A stretch of 64,000 nt of DNA from positions 10,609,501 through 10,673,500 of the forward strand of contig NC_087093.1 in the NCBI RefSeq assembly GCF_963855985.1. Reading direction: 5' to 3'. Source of the stretch: Ostrinia nubilalis (taxonomy: Eukaryota > Arthropoda > Insecta > Lepidoptera > Crambidae). Below the pieces are notes generated by a model. The model saw only the letters and a program-made list of their open reading frames with translations, made no database searches and had not been told where the DNA came from. Positions 37,853-49,035 of the stretch are shown here, piece by piece. The position numbers were made by a program, and so were the translations under genes. Within the stretch, counting starts at the first letter, position 1. Each line of letters starts with the position of its first letter.

Positions 37853-38956
37853 TCATCGGCAGCCGCAGCCCACCACCATCATGTCCTGATAGTTTTTGAG
37901 CACCACATTGTTCACTTCGTCCATGTAAAGCATCGATATCGGCGACAGCTGCGTCGGCACGCAGCACGCCTTCGGCACCGCGGCCGGGTTCACGGAGTTG
38001 ACCAGCGTCTGCACGATCGCGTGGTTGGTCCCGTTGAGGTGGTCGGCCAGCGGGAACGGGCAGTCGCCCTGGCAGTAGTAGGCGTCGTAGCCGTGCGGCG
38101 CCACGATCCAGTCGCTCCAGCCCACCTCCGCGAAGTCCACGTACAGCGGCCGGCGCTGGCAGATCTCGCGCGCCTCCTTGCGGTGGTGGTGCGCGCGGTG
38201 GCCGCGACGCTGCGCCGCGCGCTTGCCGCGCAGCAGCCGCGTCCCGCCGCGCTCCCGCGCCTCGCGCGCGCGCGCGTCCTCCGTGTACAGCAGCAGCACC
38301 GGCTGCAGCGGGTGCCACTCCTCGTCGCTCTCCGTCGCTCGTCTCCGCACTCGCACATGGGGCACTTTAGCGTCCGCACTGTTATCGTCCTCCTCTATGA
38401 CGCGCACTAGCAGTCCGTGGTTGTGCTCGGGCTCCGCGAGCCAGCGGCGCGCGGCGCCGAGCGCGTCGGCGGTGACGAGCCCGGCGGCGGGCAGCAGCGG
38501 CACGGAGTCGAGCAGGCGCAGCACGGGCTGCGAGCGGCCGCGGCGGCCGGGCCGCACGATGTCGTAGAGCAGCAGGCGCTGGCGGCCGGCGGCGCCGGGC
38601 GCGCGCTGCAGCGAGAGGTCGGCGCCGCGCGCCAGCTCGTCGCCGGGCACGCCGGTCAGGTTGAAGTAGAGGCGGAAGCGGTGGTCGCCGGGGAAGCGCG
38701 CGTCCAGCTCGGAGGGCGAGTGGTGGTAGGAGCGCGCGGTGTTGGCGGCGGCGGCGGGCAGCGCGCCGCGCGCGTAGAGCAGGCGCAGCGCGCGCGGCAC
38801 GGGCGGCGGGGCGGCGGCGCGCGCGGGCCGGCGCGGCAGCCCCAGCAGCGACAGCAGCTGCTGCTCGGCGGCGGCGAGCGTCTGCTGGTCCGGCCCGGCG
38901 CCCGCGCACACCGCCACCAAAGCGCATACCACCGCGCACGCGCACGCCCCACGCAT
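37853..38956 (-). CDS. dpp: Decapentaplegic, BMP2/4-type TGF-beta ligand precursor
   Basis: Encodes a secreted BMP ligand that, in insects, forms dorsoventral and appendage gradients through type I/II receptor serine kinases and Mad. The 367-aa precursor has a signal peptide (about residues 1-20, ending near CAGA), a prodomain with NLT glycosylation at 99, furin-like sites RVRRR at 202-206 and RGKR at 243-246, and a 102-residue cystine-knot domain. The knot has all seven cysteines (266, 295, 299, 331, 332, 364, 366) and a glycosylation site at 308. [18 protein letters not shown] and the GCGCR end are diagnostic of Dpp/BMP2/4. The start at 38956 gives the signal peptide and follows a splice acceptor at 38974 by 17 bases, so the coding sequence lies in one exon. 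The prodomain is shorter than Drosophila's and extremely GC-rich, which creates long meaningless frames on both strands. Confidence 0.97.
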   Translation of the reverse strand: MRGACACAVVCALVAVCAGAGPDQQTLAAAEQQLLSLLGLPRRPARAAAPPPVPRALRLLYARGALPAAAANTARSYHHSPSELDARFPGDHRFRLYFNLTGVPGDELARGADLSLQRAPGAAGRQRLLLYDIVRPGRRGRSQPVLRLLDSVPLLPAAGLVTADALGAARRWLAEPEHNHGLLVRVIEEDDNSADAKVPHVRVRRRATESDEEWHPLQPVLLLYTEDARAREARERGGTRLLRGKRAAQRRGHRAHHHRKEAREICQRRPLYVDFAEVGWSDWIVAPHGYDAYYCQGDCPFPLADHLNGTNHAIVQTLVNSVNPAAVPKACCVPTQLSPISMLYMDEVNNVVLKNYQDMMVVGCGCR

Positions 38957-38975
38957 AATTCTCCTCGACCCACCT
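38957..38975 (-). other. dpp: 5' UTR end of the dpp coding exon and its splice acceptor
   Basis: On the minus strand a pyrimidine-rich TTTGTATCTTTACAG precedes GTGGGTCGAGGAGAATT and the ATG. The exon therefore begins at 38973 and at least one upstream non-coding exon is expected. The nearest attractive donor is at 42006, in a CpG-rich block. Confidence 0.65.
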
Positions 38976-39907
38976 GTAAAGATACAAATTTCATGTGAGT
39001 ACGGATTGATAAAACATCAATACTTAATACTAGACGATTAATTAATAATTATCCCCATACATTAACATAATGTAAGTATCAAATATTACCTACATTATCC
39101 AAATATTTTCAGCAAGCATTGGATGTGATAGTGAAAGATGCTGATGTTGCAAGATTTTTACAATAAAATCATGCTAAACGCACGTTTTGGAGAACTTTTT
39201 GATTTATTATAGACCCCTCATTTTAATGTTATAGGTCACGGATGCAATTATGAACTAGAGCTATTTCTCCGGCTGAGTAAGTGAATTTCTAGAAGCGGCC
39301 ACACTCGCGCACTGTCGCCCGCCACAAGGGCCCGTTGTGTCCGACCGGTAGTCACTTTATCTCTCCATATTTCTAATGAATGCACCGGCACACAATGTAA
39401 CTGTCCTCGTTGCATAATTCTGTCTAATCATGTATTTTCATATGAAGCATAAACTGAACCCACAAAGTTTCACGAGTGCAACACACTATCTCACGAACTA
39501 TCCATTAACTCCTTGTTAAACCACTGAACACTTTAATTTGACAGCATAATAAAATAATTTAATAGTTTAACATTTATTTACAAATTATGTATATTCAATT
39601 GCTCTGCAAATAAGGCGTGTTATTAGTATTAGAACTCACTTTAAATGCTCTACATTTAAGACAACTGCAGGATATTAAATCTTAAATGACATTAAAATGT
39701 CTATATCATTAAGGTATTTCAATTAGGTACACGTAAAGTTAAAGTTAACTTTAGAATAAATAGTCATATTATGCAATTATTATTACAAAGTACCTATCTA
39801 TAACACTTGAGTAAACATACCATTTATTATTATAATAGATTGTGCAATTCAATTATCATCAACAGTGCACTCAGTCTATAAACGCTTTGATTTATTGTAT
39901 TTAGTTA

Positions 39908-40024
39908 GGCTGAGTTGCACCATCTTACTTTAACTTTAACAAACGTCAAAAATCTGTCAAATTCCATACATAAAGCACCGGTTTTGTTATAGTTACCGTT
40001 AAAGTTAGATGGTGCAACTCAGCC
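39908..40024. repeat. MITE, GGCTGAGTTGCACC family, copy 3
   Basis: The best-preserved copy: GGCTGAGTTGCACCATCTTA at the left and TAGATGGTGCAACTCAGCC at the right. TTA flanks both ends, compatible with a 3-bp PIF/Harbinger-type target-site duplication. Non-coding, inside the probable dpp 5' intron. Confidence 0.8.
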
Positions 40025-40954
40025 TTAGTGTCTCAGTTAAGGACTAGCTTCCCTAAACTTAAAAAAAATTATGTCATTAAGAGTAAAAACTTACAAAGTA
40101 TTAACACTAAATCCACAAGTTTACTGATTAGTTTGAATGTAATTATTGTAATCAGTATTAAATGATTATTAGCACCGGTGTTAACTGATTGTAGGTTAAC
40201 GTCACTTGTCAAACACTAACTATCTATTAGATAAAGACGAGCCCCCGACCAAGTCCTGCTTATCACTGAAGTCACACAGATTTGGTCGACGGTTTTATTC
40301 CGGAACCCCGAAACCGATATTATTATCTCAGAACCCCGCCCTTACAATACCTTTTATTGTCCTTCAAGTACACCTAAGGCCACACCCCCTCATTGTAACA
40401 ACAAGCACCTCTATTTTTTAGATTTTACCCTTTCCTTGAATGAATTAGTGCGTATAAACAGACGTACGGACGACAGCACAATAAGGTAAATATAGTAGCA
40501 TTTTATCTCGTTGCAATACAGGCTATTTTGCAACAAGAAGTAAAGCTTAGTTCGTATTGCTTAGATTACCGAACCGGTAGAGGCCGGCTCAAAAAACTTA
40601 ATAGAGGTTTCGTAACAACGTACAATTTTAATGTATAAAGTAATCACCATAAAAAGGTTATTAGGTATATCCCAAAATAAACAGTGATAGAATTCACGCC
40701 TACGCGCCTGTGCAACACTTGTAAAGTTTAGAGATTTTTGATTAGATAGAGATAGGTGAGAATAACAGGTTTTACGTCGGAATGAGTATATTTTTAGAGT
40801 AAAAATTATTGCATTTATACCGTTCTTTGCACTTTAAAGCACAATTTGGTAAGACAAATGCATTTTAAAACCACGTTAAGGAAAAGATATTTATTTTATT
40901 ATTTTTTGGCTACGAGCTGGAAAATATATTTCAGCACTGGCCCTTTTATTGTCT

Positions 40955-41042
40955 TGAAGCAGTGGTAGGGTACTAGGGTTAATACTGGGACGTGTAAAAG
41001 TGCTTTTTAAAAGCCTACTTGCATAAATAAATGAGTTTTACT
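40955..41042 (+). repeat. Short retroposon-like repeat, copy 2
   Basis: Shares GGTTAATACTGGGnCGTG, TGTAAAAGTGCTTT and CATAAATAAATGAGTTTTA with 28863-28955. Confidence 0.6.
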
Positions 41043-41689
41043 TAAAAGTTTATTGCTAGTGTCTTTGCCATAACAGTGCCATGATCCTTGTAGTTCATAC
41101 AAAACACAACAAATTATAAATCAAAGTACTCTGCCGTGTTTGTCTACTTCAAGGATTATGGTATGATCTTCATTATTTGATAGAGTGTTCTTACATTTGA
41201 AGTTTGGTGTGTAGAAATAACAGTCGACAATAAACTTATCTTAGAATCTTTTTCATAGAACTTATTTTTGTAGATTTTATGATAAAGTGTAATTAGCATG
41301 AACTTTGAAATTTCATTAAAAAACTGATAAGTATACAGCATGATCATTAATGAATAAGTAATTGAAAAATGATGTGCGCATAATTATTAAAACTCTAAAT
41401 ATTCACTTGTATAATATTTACCCAAGTAGATAAGAACTTTACAACTGATACAAGAGTTTCACAAACCGCAATCATCATTCAAGATTCACATACAACCACT
41501 TTGCATTTAAGATTGGAAAGCTACACACCTACAGCGCCTTATCACCCGACACCTCGGGGAATTGGCATAATTTTAATCAAAGTCGTATTATAAAACCAAA
41601 ATAAGCTGTTAGGTTACATAAACGCTCGATGCAAATACAGATTTCACGATCAAACACTTTCCAAAGGCGTTCAGTAAAAGACATCAACG

Positions 41690-42370
41690 GGATGCGCGCG
41701 CGCATGTAAACAGCGTGCGCGACCTGCGCGCGGCCCTCGCGCGAGTCCAGGCCTAACATCGGCTGAAATCCAAACGGAAATCGCGTGAAACTCCGCGCAG
41801 CCGCCTCCGGCGCTGCGGGAAACGAGGCAAGTGTGCTGCCACACACGAACCCACACAGCCGCGACACGGCAGTCGTCGAATTTATATGTTGTTGTTATAA
41901 TGTTTTGATCGTTCTAGCGCGGTCGACCGGATCGCGGCGTACGTATTTCGAAAATAATGCGGTCAAACCGGCCGCGGGCGCGCGACCGCTCGCCTCTCTC
42001 ACTCACCCGAAATTTTAACGCATCCAACGTCAAGCGGGCAAAATCCGCGGTATCCTCGCGGCACAATCAACGCTTCGGGAACAGATAGAACTGCACTCGT
42101 TCACGAACGGTTGGGCGGCACATAAGGTTTGAGTGTGGTAACATCACTGGCGCGGACGTGTGCGCGTGAGTGGTCGCGCGGTTGACACTGTAAGGGGGCG
42201 CGCATGGCGTGCTCGCGGCCGGGCGCTCGCGTGCGGAATGAGCGGCGCGCGCCAGACGCGGCGGCGACGGCGCACGCCCCCTGCCCCGCCCGCCGCCCCG
42301 CCTCCTACCCCCCGCACCCTTCGCTCACCCCGCACCCTCGAGCCCTGGACCAAATCCCGACTCTCCCCCG
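41690..42370 (-). promoter_or_regulatory. dpp: CpG-rich block, candidate dpp promoter and first exon
   Basis: A dense run of CG dinucleotides, unlike the AT-rich flanks, lies about 3 kb upstream of the dpp coding exon. On the minus strand TTTCGG is followed by GTGAGTGAG, a consensus donor with the intron starting at 42006. It would pair with the acceptor at 38974. A second, weaker minus-strand donor (GGTGAGCG) lies near 42322. The many open frames here (41577-42419, both strands) are GC artefacts with arginine, alanine and proline runs. That this is the dpp first exon is inference. Confidence 0.5.
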
Positions 42371-45300
42371 GGAGGAACTCTATCAGCTTAATCGTTATCG
42401 TTAGATCTTGAGGTATCAATTTTATTGGGGTAACACGAGGTTAGAAAGAAATATAACTCGCCTTATATTAGTTTAGTAGAGTCTGTGTTACGCTCCAGTT
42501 TCCCACATTAAACGCTACAATTCAAAATTTTCCCTGAAAAAGTCCTTCCCTAACAAACATACCTATTGTAGTTTCAATTCCTACGCTTTCATGCTAATTA
42601 CTCGACAACACAAAGGATATGACATAATTCAAGCTATTTCTTTTTAGAAATATAGATGGAAAGATTAAAATTGCTGCCGCTCATCGTATGTTTATTCTCG
42701 AGGGCATCTTACATCTTACTTAAAGCGTGGATGCACATAACATAAACAATTAGGACACCTAGGAATACTACGCTCTTATTTTTATTAGTCCACTTTCACT
42801 GTAATGACTCCGTAGCACTTCGTAGCTCGTAGCATTGATTTATCGTGACATTTTTCTTCGTAGTAAACGAAATAAATGACTTTCGTAGAGTTTCGTAGTC
42901 ACTTATACCAAATTTTCATGTAGTTAATTGGAAGAGCAATTGTGTTAATCTATTAATTTACATTACAAATTCTACGTTTCAGTAATTTCAAAAACAATTG
43001 AAAATAAATAGTTTTCATCCTGAATAAATCTACATCTAAGTTAAATTATCAACTTCAATGTAGAGTCATGCTACAACACATTTGTAAGTTGCATCCAAAT
43101 CTACACAGTTTTAAGACATTCAAAATTAAATGATGACGTAGCAGAATCCAAAAAACTACTTGCTACGAACGCTACGAGCGCCAAAACTGCGGGTAGTCAC
43201 AAATTGCGGGATCTTTTAAACCAATTAACCTGAACTCAGTGCGCTGATAGCACATCATGTCGTGGCGTGACATTGGGGTCATAGACCTTGACGTGACAAA
43301 TCCATTTGGCCAGTTCTTTTTGTGACTAGTAGGAAAACGTAACGTAAAAATGTAGCTAATGATCACACACTCTGTGTTAAGGAATTTTGTATTAAGGAAG
43401 TATGAGTGAGACAAGGATAGAGAAAAATATTTCTATAGTGTTGAATGTTATGCTTAAAACATACGTTGGCCAAATACTTCAATAGCTATCGCTTCCATTA
43501 ATATTTGAAAAATTAGGAACTACCACTTAAATGTGTTCATAATTATGTTCATATTACACAATATTTATCTTGCATTGGCTGTTTAATATTAATTATAAAA
43601 TGTTAAGTGTTCACGTCATTACCACCTATCTACGTACTTCAACTCGACCATTAACCAAATAATTGAATGGACAAACCACAAGTAAATCAGGTGTTAAAAA
43701 TGTAACTCGTTAATGAGGTCATTATGGGAACGCTTCCTTTATTATTGTTTACAATATTTATTCTGCAACTAATTATTATAATTATTATTGTCTAGTAAAA
43801 AACCTCCATTAAAATTCTCCGGTTCTTTAACTTATTCCATTTTAAAAGTATTACTCATAGTAGTTCCGTCAAAAAGATAAGATGTAAAAACAGTTTGTGT
43901 TATCATACTCGTAATTTGCTTTGCATATCCGTAATGCCTCTGACGTTACCTTTTTCACGTTTTAGATAACCGAGAGATGGTTTGTTTTTATTCTCCGCTC
44001 GCACCTGCTCTAAAAGTATACAATAATAAGTGTTACGGAGATAAGTGGCAATACGTGGCGAGTCTGCGCAATGAGTGTCGTGCACAATTATTGAAAGTTC
44101 AATCGGCAGGTGCTGATGTGTTATTTTGATTAGAGATGCGCACGTGCTCAACAGATGTGGCTAAACTGTGTCATGTTTTTTATCAGTAGCAGCGTGGCTT
44201 GGAGTTTATTTCAACATGTACGGAACTCATTTGGGAAATTAGGATCCGACTAGAAACAGCATTTTGAAATACAAATCAGCACAGCTGAATCGCTATGTTA
44301 ACAGTTTTTCTTTTATTCAATGAACAGTACAGTTTACAGACCATGTTGAGTGTTGCAATCTTCTCAAAATTTTAGTGTACATTTTTTCAGGCACAGAACA
44401 GGCTCATACTCTCATAAAATACACGCAGAATGATAAGGCAGTAAGTACCTACCACCAGCACCAATATACATTGATAACAAATGTGCGAAATGCCAAAGTG
44501 AAAAAGCTCCCAAGTCATAAAATCCAAAAGCAAGCGTGGCATTCGCGAATAAATTCCGTTCCTAATTATTTTAAGCATGCGATCAAGTGGAAATTACTGA
44601 CATTGCTACCGCGCGGCTACCGCGGCGCGCCGTTACGCGCAGTAACCAACTTGTTCCTGTTTTTTTTTTTATCTTTTTTGGCGCGTGTCTCCGGTGCGCC
44701 GTTATACGCGAGGTGCTCGCAGCGAAAGTTAGAAGCACCATTTACCAGTTTCTTTGTGAATAAACAATCTCAAAGCATCACCAATGCGGACGACGCATAC
44801 GCCGAATTTACGTACGCTCGCGAGCGGATTGTCACCCCATAGTGCAATTAAAGTGCTCTATTTTTCTTTCTTGATATACTTTTTTCACCTTTAGTGTCCA
44901 AATATGAATTTTAAATATCAAGAGCATTTAATTTAAGACAGTTTCGAATTCCAGCCATCTTCTTACAAACAGTTACGAAACTCTCTACCACAACTCTACT
45001 AAGTCCGTCAGATAATTCGTTGAAACTCTTGAGCGGCTGCATCGCACTCGCAACTATCTACCGGGGTCCAAGTACCTTTTCCGTAAATCTACAAAACGTG
45101 TAGTTAAATTACGATAACAAACTATGTCAGTGTTGGTTGGAGCCATGCCGTCTGCCACCCACGGCCGTCGCGTCCTGCGTTGACTCACCAATTCACATAT
45201 AATTAGCCCGTTAACACGCACGCACCGCTCAAATGGTCAATTAGATCAACGACTCGAGAATAGCGGAGATTACGTTCCTCCTGTTGGATTCAATGAAGCC

Positions 45301-46456
45301 CAGGATAATGTTGTAATTGACAGCATTGTCTAGTCGGCGGGAGACGTCGCGTGACAGAGACTTCTCATGTTTCTGTATGAACTGATGAGCAGGACATATT
45401 AATTAGAGAAAAAATTCGCACCGTTCACGGCATTATAATTCGTCATCAAAACTTTGTAATCGTCGTTATTGTTATTAAGAGTATTATAACGGTTAATGCA
45501 CAATTTCATTTAAACAAGGCAAGATTTCTTTTGACAAAGTTACATCCGAGATATTGCAATTTTGATTGTTTTGTTATAATAACCCTGTGTACCTAGCTAA
45601 GAGGATACCTATGCAGTCTTACCAAATCGAAATTGAACTAGAATGTTACATTATTAGACTCTACCATTTCGTCGTATTTAAAGCCGAGTCAACTATTTCA
45701 ATTAGAAGTAAACTATTTCAAGCAGGACGTAAGGGCATTTTTGAAAACTATGGGGAAAAGGCAAAGGCATCTATCAAACGGCAAACGTATCTGAAATTCT
45801 GAAAGAATTAAATCATTATTTAGTAAAACATTTACCAATTGATTAGGTATGTAGTTAACCAGATTCTACTTAACCTGATTAATGAAATGTCAAAATTTTA
45901 ATTTGTCGCAAGTTTCACCAATTTTTTTCAGCGGTTGGGACATTAAAACGTAATAAACAAATAGGCAGAGTTCGCTCCAAAAATACTCATACAAATTAGA
46001 TTAATTTGGTGCTAAAATTAAACAGAACTGTGTAATGTTTGCTAAAACGCATTTCAATTACATAATTGAATACAACAAGTTTGTTTATGTTATATTAGCC
46101 ACGGAATTATCACAATTTCGCGCGTCATTTATTATGAAGTACTAAATTAGCAGAACGTAGATTATACAGTGAATTTAAATTGGAACCTTGACGCAAGTTA
46201 ACTTGCCAAAGGTCAACTCGAGTGCAATATGACGAGCTCAGGGCATGTTCTATGCGTGTGAGCATTTGTCATGTTTTTGTACTACAACTAGTGAATATTT
46301 TTTACAATAGGTACAGGTTTAGGCCAGCTCACATTGATTTTATTAAAAAATAGGATGTGTAATTTTTCCGTAGTATATTAATGGAACCATTATCGAAAAT
46401 TAAATAAAATAAACACTTCTTACAAATTGTAACAGCTGCTGATCGGTCAATTAGTG
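42371..46456. other. Intergenic DNA, no gene recognised
   Basis: AT-rich with scattered repeats. From 42785 to 43190 the motif CGTAG recurs many times (GTAGCACTTCGTAGCTCGTAG and its rough complement near 43160, named only by their CGTAGC cores), which suggests a degenerate inverted-repeat element. A GC-rich patch at about 44600-44720 contains two related phrases, GCGCGCCGTTACGCGCAG and GTGCGCCGTTATACGCGAG. The 155-codon frame at 44375-44842 runs through it without any recognised domain. Confidence 0.4.
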
Positions 46457-46518
46457 TACAGGGTGTTAGGTAAATGGGTATATGAGCCAACACTAGCCCA
46501 TGTTAACATGGGCATATA

Positions 46519-46801
46519 CAGTGGCGGCGTAGCATGGGTTGGCACCCGGGGCGATCACCCCCCCCCCCCCCCCGTCATAAGTCCAAAGGCACCCCCTGGT
46601 GCCCACCAAGATTTTAGGGACCTACCGATTCGAAGATTGAAAGACAATCGCACCCCCCGTATCATGACATAGACCGCAGATTTGCCATGCAGATGCGCCA
46701 GTGAGTACTAATCTGCGCGACTTGTGTCACCCCCTAATGCTTGGCATCCGGGGCGGACCGACCCCACCGCCCCCCCCCCCCCCCCCCTTACGCCGCTACT
46801 G
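46519..46801. mobile_element. hAT-like MITE nested in the foldback element
   Basis: It starts CAGTGGCGGCGTA, ends TACGCCGCTACTG (12 of 13 positions complementary), and is flanked by the 8-bp duplication GGCATATA at 46511-46518 and 46802-46809. An 8-bp duplication with CAG..CTG ends fits the hAT superfamily. It contains two long cytosine runs, 16 C at 46558-46573 and 18 C at 46770-46787. No transposase is encoded. Confidence 0.88.
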
Positions 46802-46900
46802 GGCATATAAATGGTATGATGATTTATAAAATCCGGTTTGTATGGAAATTAAAGTAATTAAAATGAAGATATCAATTTTCTGACTTCACCATACCATTTA

Positions 46901-47274
46901 CAGGGTGGAAACGATAAGTGATCTCACTCGATTATTTCTAAACTATACAAGATATCGAAAAACTGGTTACTGATCCTGAAAGTGCTTGACGAGCTCTTTC
47001 AAACAGTACCAATAATAGGTTACAGAATAAATGGGAACTATCCGAAAATTCAATGTTTCCAGCTTCCATACTAAATGTATGCCAACCACACAATATTAGA
47101 AGTGTAATTTATTTTTTGTTAAATAATAAACTTAAAAAGTCCGTTTATTCTGTAACCTATTATTGGTACCGTTTGAAAGAGCTCGTGAAGCACTTTCAGG
47201 ATCAGTAACCAGTTTTTCAATATCTTGTATAGTTTAGAAATAATCGAGTGAGATCACTTATCGTTTCCACCCTG
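46901..47274. mobile_element. Second foldback MITE nested in the same element
   Basis: It begins CAGGGTGGAAACGATAAGTG and ends with the complement. Arms of roughly 130 bp match with few mismatches (TCTTTCAAAC.GTACCAATAATAG and its complement lie near the centre). TA flanks both sides, as for Tc1/mariner-type insertion. Non-coding. Confidence 0.85.
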
Positions 47275-47329
47275 TATATACCCATGTTAACATGGGCTAG
47301 TGACGGCTCCATTTACCTAACACCCTGTA

Positions 47330-48332
47330 TAGAGTAATTTTTCTCAAAATTTTAGGTACTGATCCTCTGTTTCAGGATCAAAACCATCCCTTTTCGGGTC
47401 GGGAAGGTCTTTTACATATTGTAAAAAACACCTCTACAAAATATTAATGTCTATATCCATGTTTAGATATGAAATAAGATGTTGAAAGATGAACGTTTAT
47501 TGTTCTTCGAGCTAGCGCGAAATTTCCGGCAACAGTAGTGCCCGACTCAAACTAATATTGTGTACTACATTTAGTTTGAGTTTAACTATCTCGTGCGCCA
47601 TCTTCCGGAATCCACGGCCTTCAACACGACACTACCTGCGCCTGCGCAATGGACGCGATGCAATAGGACGCATGCACTTTGCATCGCCAATTGTTGTTGC
47701 AATTGCAACCTTATCACTCCACCAGACATATGGCATAGTATATTGACACTAACATACCGGCTATAGGGAAGTGTAAAATGAGCATAGACAATTTTCAGAA
47801 ATTCGTACAGTGCGTCGTGTTTCATACATTAAAAGGATAGATACCTAACTGATGAATGAAAGATACAATTAATAAAACGCTTTTGAATTATTTAATTGAC
47901 ATAATAACAACATTACCAAGAGCCAAATGATACAAATAAGATGTATTTTACATTATCATGCAGTAAATAATATATTCCCATTAGCGTAACATAATTGTTC
48001 TTTCTTTCCGTAAACAAACTTAAAATTATCTGTTTATTTTGTATTGGTTATCAATTTTATTATACCAACACTATAATAATTGTGGATATCAAAGCAACGC
48101 GACAAGGTTATATGAAGTTGTAGATACCTAAATGTTATGAATAATTTCTAAGAAATTGATTTAAGTTTATTTTACTTAGAATCAATAGGTAAACAGAGTT
48201 GTTTAATAATTTTGTAAGATTAAATTATTGGAAACGTATGGAAATATAATAATATTATCTCTAGAACAGGTTCTTTAAATCAGTTCTTTACCTATTTAAT
48301 TTAACTTCTCAGTATTTTAGACTAAAAGAAGC
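47330..48332. other. Intergenic, no gene recognised
   Basis: AT-rich. A small hairpin lies at about 47548-47584 (GACTCAAACTA and complement). A patch of mixed composition at 47590-47710 carries opposing short frames but nothing recognisable. Confidence 0.5.
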
Positions 48333-48560
48333 TTTTTTTTTTTTTTTTTTTTTTCTCTTTATTTGGGACAACAAACAGTTACATTGAGGGCTTATGTACT
48401 AAATCTTAATAATTTGAAAATGTTGTAACAATGCAACCAGCACCATTGTCCACAGATAGGATCTAAAGTAGTAAATTGCAGAGCTTCGACAAAATTAAAC
48501 TATTACTTAATGTGTAAATGATGTTAGGGTTTACAAGATTCAGATGTTTATTCCAAAATA
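48333..48560 (-). mobile_element. Truncated LINE 3' end with poly(A) tail, minus orientation
   Basis: A run of 22 T at 48333-48354 is the complement of a poly(A) tail. It is preceded on the minus strand by GTTGTCCCAAATAAAGAG, a poly(A) signal close to the tail. This fits the 3' UTR of a 5'-truncated non-LTR retrotransposon of an unrelated family to the RTE-like copies. No coding part remains. Confidence 0.7.
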
Positions 48561-48599
48561 CTCGCAACGCACCTGTTAATCGTCATGCATGTTATGATC

Positions 48600-48924
48600 A
48601 AATCCTATTAATATTATAAATGCGAAAGTTTGGATGTCTGGATGTTTGTTATTCTTTCACGCAAAAACTACTGAATGGATTTTGATGAAACTTTACAGTA
48701 TTAACCCAGAATAACACAATATAGGCTATAATTTATGACGATACTAGCTTTCCGCCCGCGGCTTCGCCCGCGTGGAATTTTGTCTGTCACAGAAAAACTT
48801 TATCGCGCGCGTCCCTGTTTCAAAAACCGGGATAAAAACTATCCTATGTTCTTTCCCGGGACTCAAACTATCTCTATGCCAAATTTCATCAAAATCGGTT
48901 GCGAGGTTTAAGCGGGAAAGCGTA

Positions 48925-48957
<33 letters not shown>

Positions 48958-49035
48958 GTTACTTTCGCATTTATAATATTAGTTGGGATGTGACAAACTA
49001 AATTTCACGCGGGTGAAGCCGTGGACAAAAGCTAG
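48600..49035 (-). repeat. Interspersed repeat interrupted by a second repeat
   Basis: The outer element runs in reverse orientation: ATTAATATTATAAATGCG to TTATGACGAT on the left and TGTGACAAACTAAATTTCAC to GACAAAAGCTAG on the right. It corresponds to the forward copy at 2575-2725. Between 48741 and 48987 a forward copy of the GACA-microsatellite family has inserted. Confidence 0.75.
48743..48985 (+). repeat. Lepidopteran interspersed repeat with GACA microsatellite, copy B
   Basis: Same landmarks as 21074-21305: CTTTCCGCCCGCGGCTTCGC, CGCGCGCGTCCCTGTTTC, CTTTCCCGGGACTCAAAC, a longer CAGA/GACA run at 48928-48957, then TTTCGCATTTATAATATTAG. It is inserted in the opposite-orientation repeat at 48600-49035. 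Confidence 0.82.

Larger units (their letters stand above)
38976..41689 (-). other. Probable dpp 5' intron
   Basis: AT-rich DNA with no coding sequence between the dpp acceptor (38974) and the CpG-rich block upstream. It contains a GGCTGAGTTGCACC MITE (39908-40024) and a retroposon-like repeat (40955-41042). The open frames (40206-40421, 41156-41347) are background. Confidence 0.5.
46457..47329. mobile_element. Foldback MITE split by two later insertions
   Basis: The outer ends (TACAGGGTGTTAGGTAAATG and its complement) and interior are those of the intact 268-bp element at 17335-17602. Here the element is interrupted by a 283-bp hAT-like element (46519-46801) and a 374-bp foldback (46901-47274). 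Removing both and one copy of each target duplication leaves about 206 bp, and a central deletion of about 65 bp explains the difference from the intact copy. Confidence 0.85.

Noticed and set aside
37794..38998. Several long open frames on both strands overlapping dpp (100-200 codons, Arg/Ala/Pro-rich)
   Set aside because: They arise from the very high GC content of the dpp exon. They lack domains and the true frame is unequivocal from the cystine knot.
42251..42266. Near match to the BMP silencer element on the minus strand in the candidate dpp promoter
   Set aside because: One consensus position is wrong (T where A or G is required), and GC-rich DNA gives many near matches.
41577..42419. 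Overlapping open frames on both strands in the CpG-rich block
   Set aside because: Arg/Ala/Pro-rich composition in several frames at once is a GC artefact. The block is better read as a promoter or non-coding exon.
44375..44842. 155-codon plus-strand frame
   Set aside because: It crosses a poly-T run (giving FLFFFLSFL) and a GC-rich patch, with no domain, splice signals or codon pattern supporting a gene.
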